Below, one piece after another: positions 6,220 through 6,919 of a stretch of 6,919 nucleotides of DNA (positions are counted from its first letter, which is position 1; each line of letters begins with the position of its first letter). The position numbers and the translations under genes are program-made. Location of the stretch: NCBI GenBank assembly GCA_945890595.1, contig CAMDCQ010000128.1, positions 1 through 6,919 on the forward strand, written 5' to 3'. Origin of the DNA: Chitinophaga pinensis. Its GTDB lineage: Bacteria; Bacteroidota; Bacteroidia; NS11-12g; UBA9320. Below the pieces are notes generated by a model that was not told the DNA's origin, searched no databases, and saw nothing but the letters and a program-made list of their open reading frames with translations.

Positions 6220-6919
6220 TTATTCTGTTATGCTTTTAACACTAAACACATCTACCATATTGGCAAATAGTTTAGTAGTTACTGGGTCTGTGATGCTGTG
6301 TGTACTGGCCCCATCTATGCTGATAGTATAGGTTTCTGGATTTTGAAATACTTCTGCTACATCATACTCAAGTATAGCTTTAAGCGCCGCTTCTTTCTTT
6401 GTAAAGGAAATAGGTAAGTCAAAATCGGTTTTGTTGTGAACTCCAGATAAATGAAAAATAAAACTTTCATTATTGGCGGTTGTAATTCCCTCTATCGCAG
6501 TGTATATGTAACCAGCTGTCCATCCCCAATAAAGCGAGTTGTTGATAGGTGCCAATGGATGTTCTGACAAATACACATTCGGGTTGCCATGATTGGTTGC
6601 CGAATCTAGGCCAATGGATAATCCCAGTGATTTGTAATTTCCCATCGGTACATTTTTAAGTGTGAAACTGGTTTTGTCACCATTTACTTGTATATAAGCG
6701 TATTGTTTTCCTAAAGAAACCTTGGTATCGTCCATCGTGGTTAGGTAAAACTCACTTAATATATAGGCATATCTACCAAAGGAAACTGTTTCCTGACTTG
6801 GTAGCGTAAAAGTAGATACAAAATCAAGATCTTCTGCTCCTAGTTTATGATTAATAGTGACAGTCATGTCAGATACTTCTTGCGGTAAATCTGGTGTTGG
6901 TTCTTCCTCTTCAGGTTTA
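6220..6919 (-). CDS. MbnP-like copper-binding family protein (5' end outside window)
   Basis: The frame is open to the right edge: 17 codons (KPEEEEPTPDLPQEVSD) precede the Met at 6867, so that Met is internal and the true start lies outside. The acidic, Pro-rich stretch looks like the linker after a lipoprotein signal. The visible part matches the MbnP family: a beta-sandwich opening TVTINHKLG, SEFYLT, LKNVPMGNYKSLGLSIGLDS, then the signature HPLAPINNSLYWGWTAGYIYTAIEG, and FIFHLSG. The only two Trp in view are in YWGW (114 and 116, counted from the Met at 6867). MbnP binds copper in methanotrophs after its partner MbnH makes kynurenine from a Trp. Here the partner gene follows by 4 nt, so I infer a copper-binding substrate of that enzyme. 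Which Trp is modified, and whether it happens, is not shown. Confidence 0.85.
   Translation of the reverse strand, partial: KPEEEEPTPDLPQEVSDMTVTINHKLGAEDLDFVSTFTLPSQETVSFGRYAYILSEFYLTTMDDTKVSLGKQYAYIQVNGDKTSFTLKNVPMGNYKSLGLSIGLDSATNHGNPNVYLSEHPLAPINNSLYWGWTAGYIYTAIEGITTANNESFIFHLSGVHNKTDFDLPISFTKKEAALKAILEYDVAEVFQNPETYTISIDGASTHSITDPVTTKLFANMVDVFSVKSITE

Noticed and set aside
6867..6867. ATG at 6867 as the start of the MbnP-like gene
   Set aside because: No signal peptide follows it, and the frame continues upstream as an acidic Pro-rich linker to the window edge.

Overview
The window looks like a chromosomal segment from a member of the Bacteroidota. The evidence is a SusC/RagA-type TonB-dependent receptor tail ending in Phe, a type IX secretion (T9SS) C-terminal sorting domain, a protein built from GldM-like C-terminal domains, AT-rich leaders without clear Shine-Dalgarno sites, and a di-haem peroxidase lipoprotein next to an MbnP-family protein. 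Genus cannot be called from this sequence.

Left part (1-1650): the 3' two-thirds or so of a TonB-dependent receptor gene (+) enters from the left edge and ends at 1332. It is followed by decayed sequence. A lipoprotein signal peptide at 1363 runs into a stop after 36 codons. About 110 nt further on is a 45-bp orphan copy of the receptor's last 14 codons plus stop (1584-1628). This reads as the scar of a deleted receptor/lipoprotein pair.

Middle left (1648-2459, - strand): one secreted protein with two tandem GldM-C-like domains, interrupted by a -1 frame change at a CCCAAAA heptamer. Restoring the frame gives a continuous 270-residue product whose two domains align through the junction. It could be an indel, a base-call error or programmed frameshifting; a possible stem lies 6 nt downstream of the heptamer.

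Centre (2490-4699): a largely non-coding divergent region with a perfect 7-4-7 palindrome, then a 579-residue T9SS-exported arylsulfotransferase-like protein (+). A bidirectional terminator separates it from the convergent operon.

Right part (4719-6919, - strand): a compact operon reading leftwards from the right edge. It encodes an MbnP-like protein (5' end outside the window), an MbnH/MauG-like di-haem peroxidase lipoprotein starting 4 nt downstream, and a periplasmic HMA-domain protein with a Cys-rich tail 24 nt further on. The last two are joined by a tandem 10-bp repeat. In methanotrophs MbnH oxidises a Trp of MbnP to kynurenine, which allows copper binding. Here the same pair is coupled to a CxxC metallochaperone-like protein, with no methanobactin gene visible, which suggests a periplasmic copper-handling system. 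This is the most interesting part of the window.
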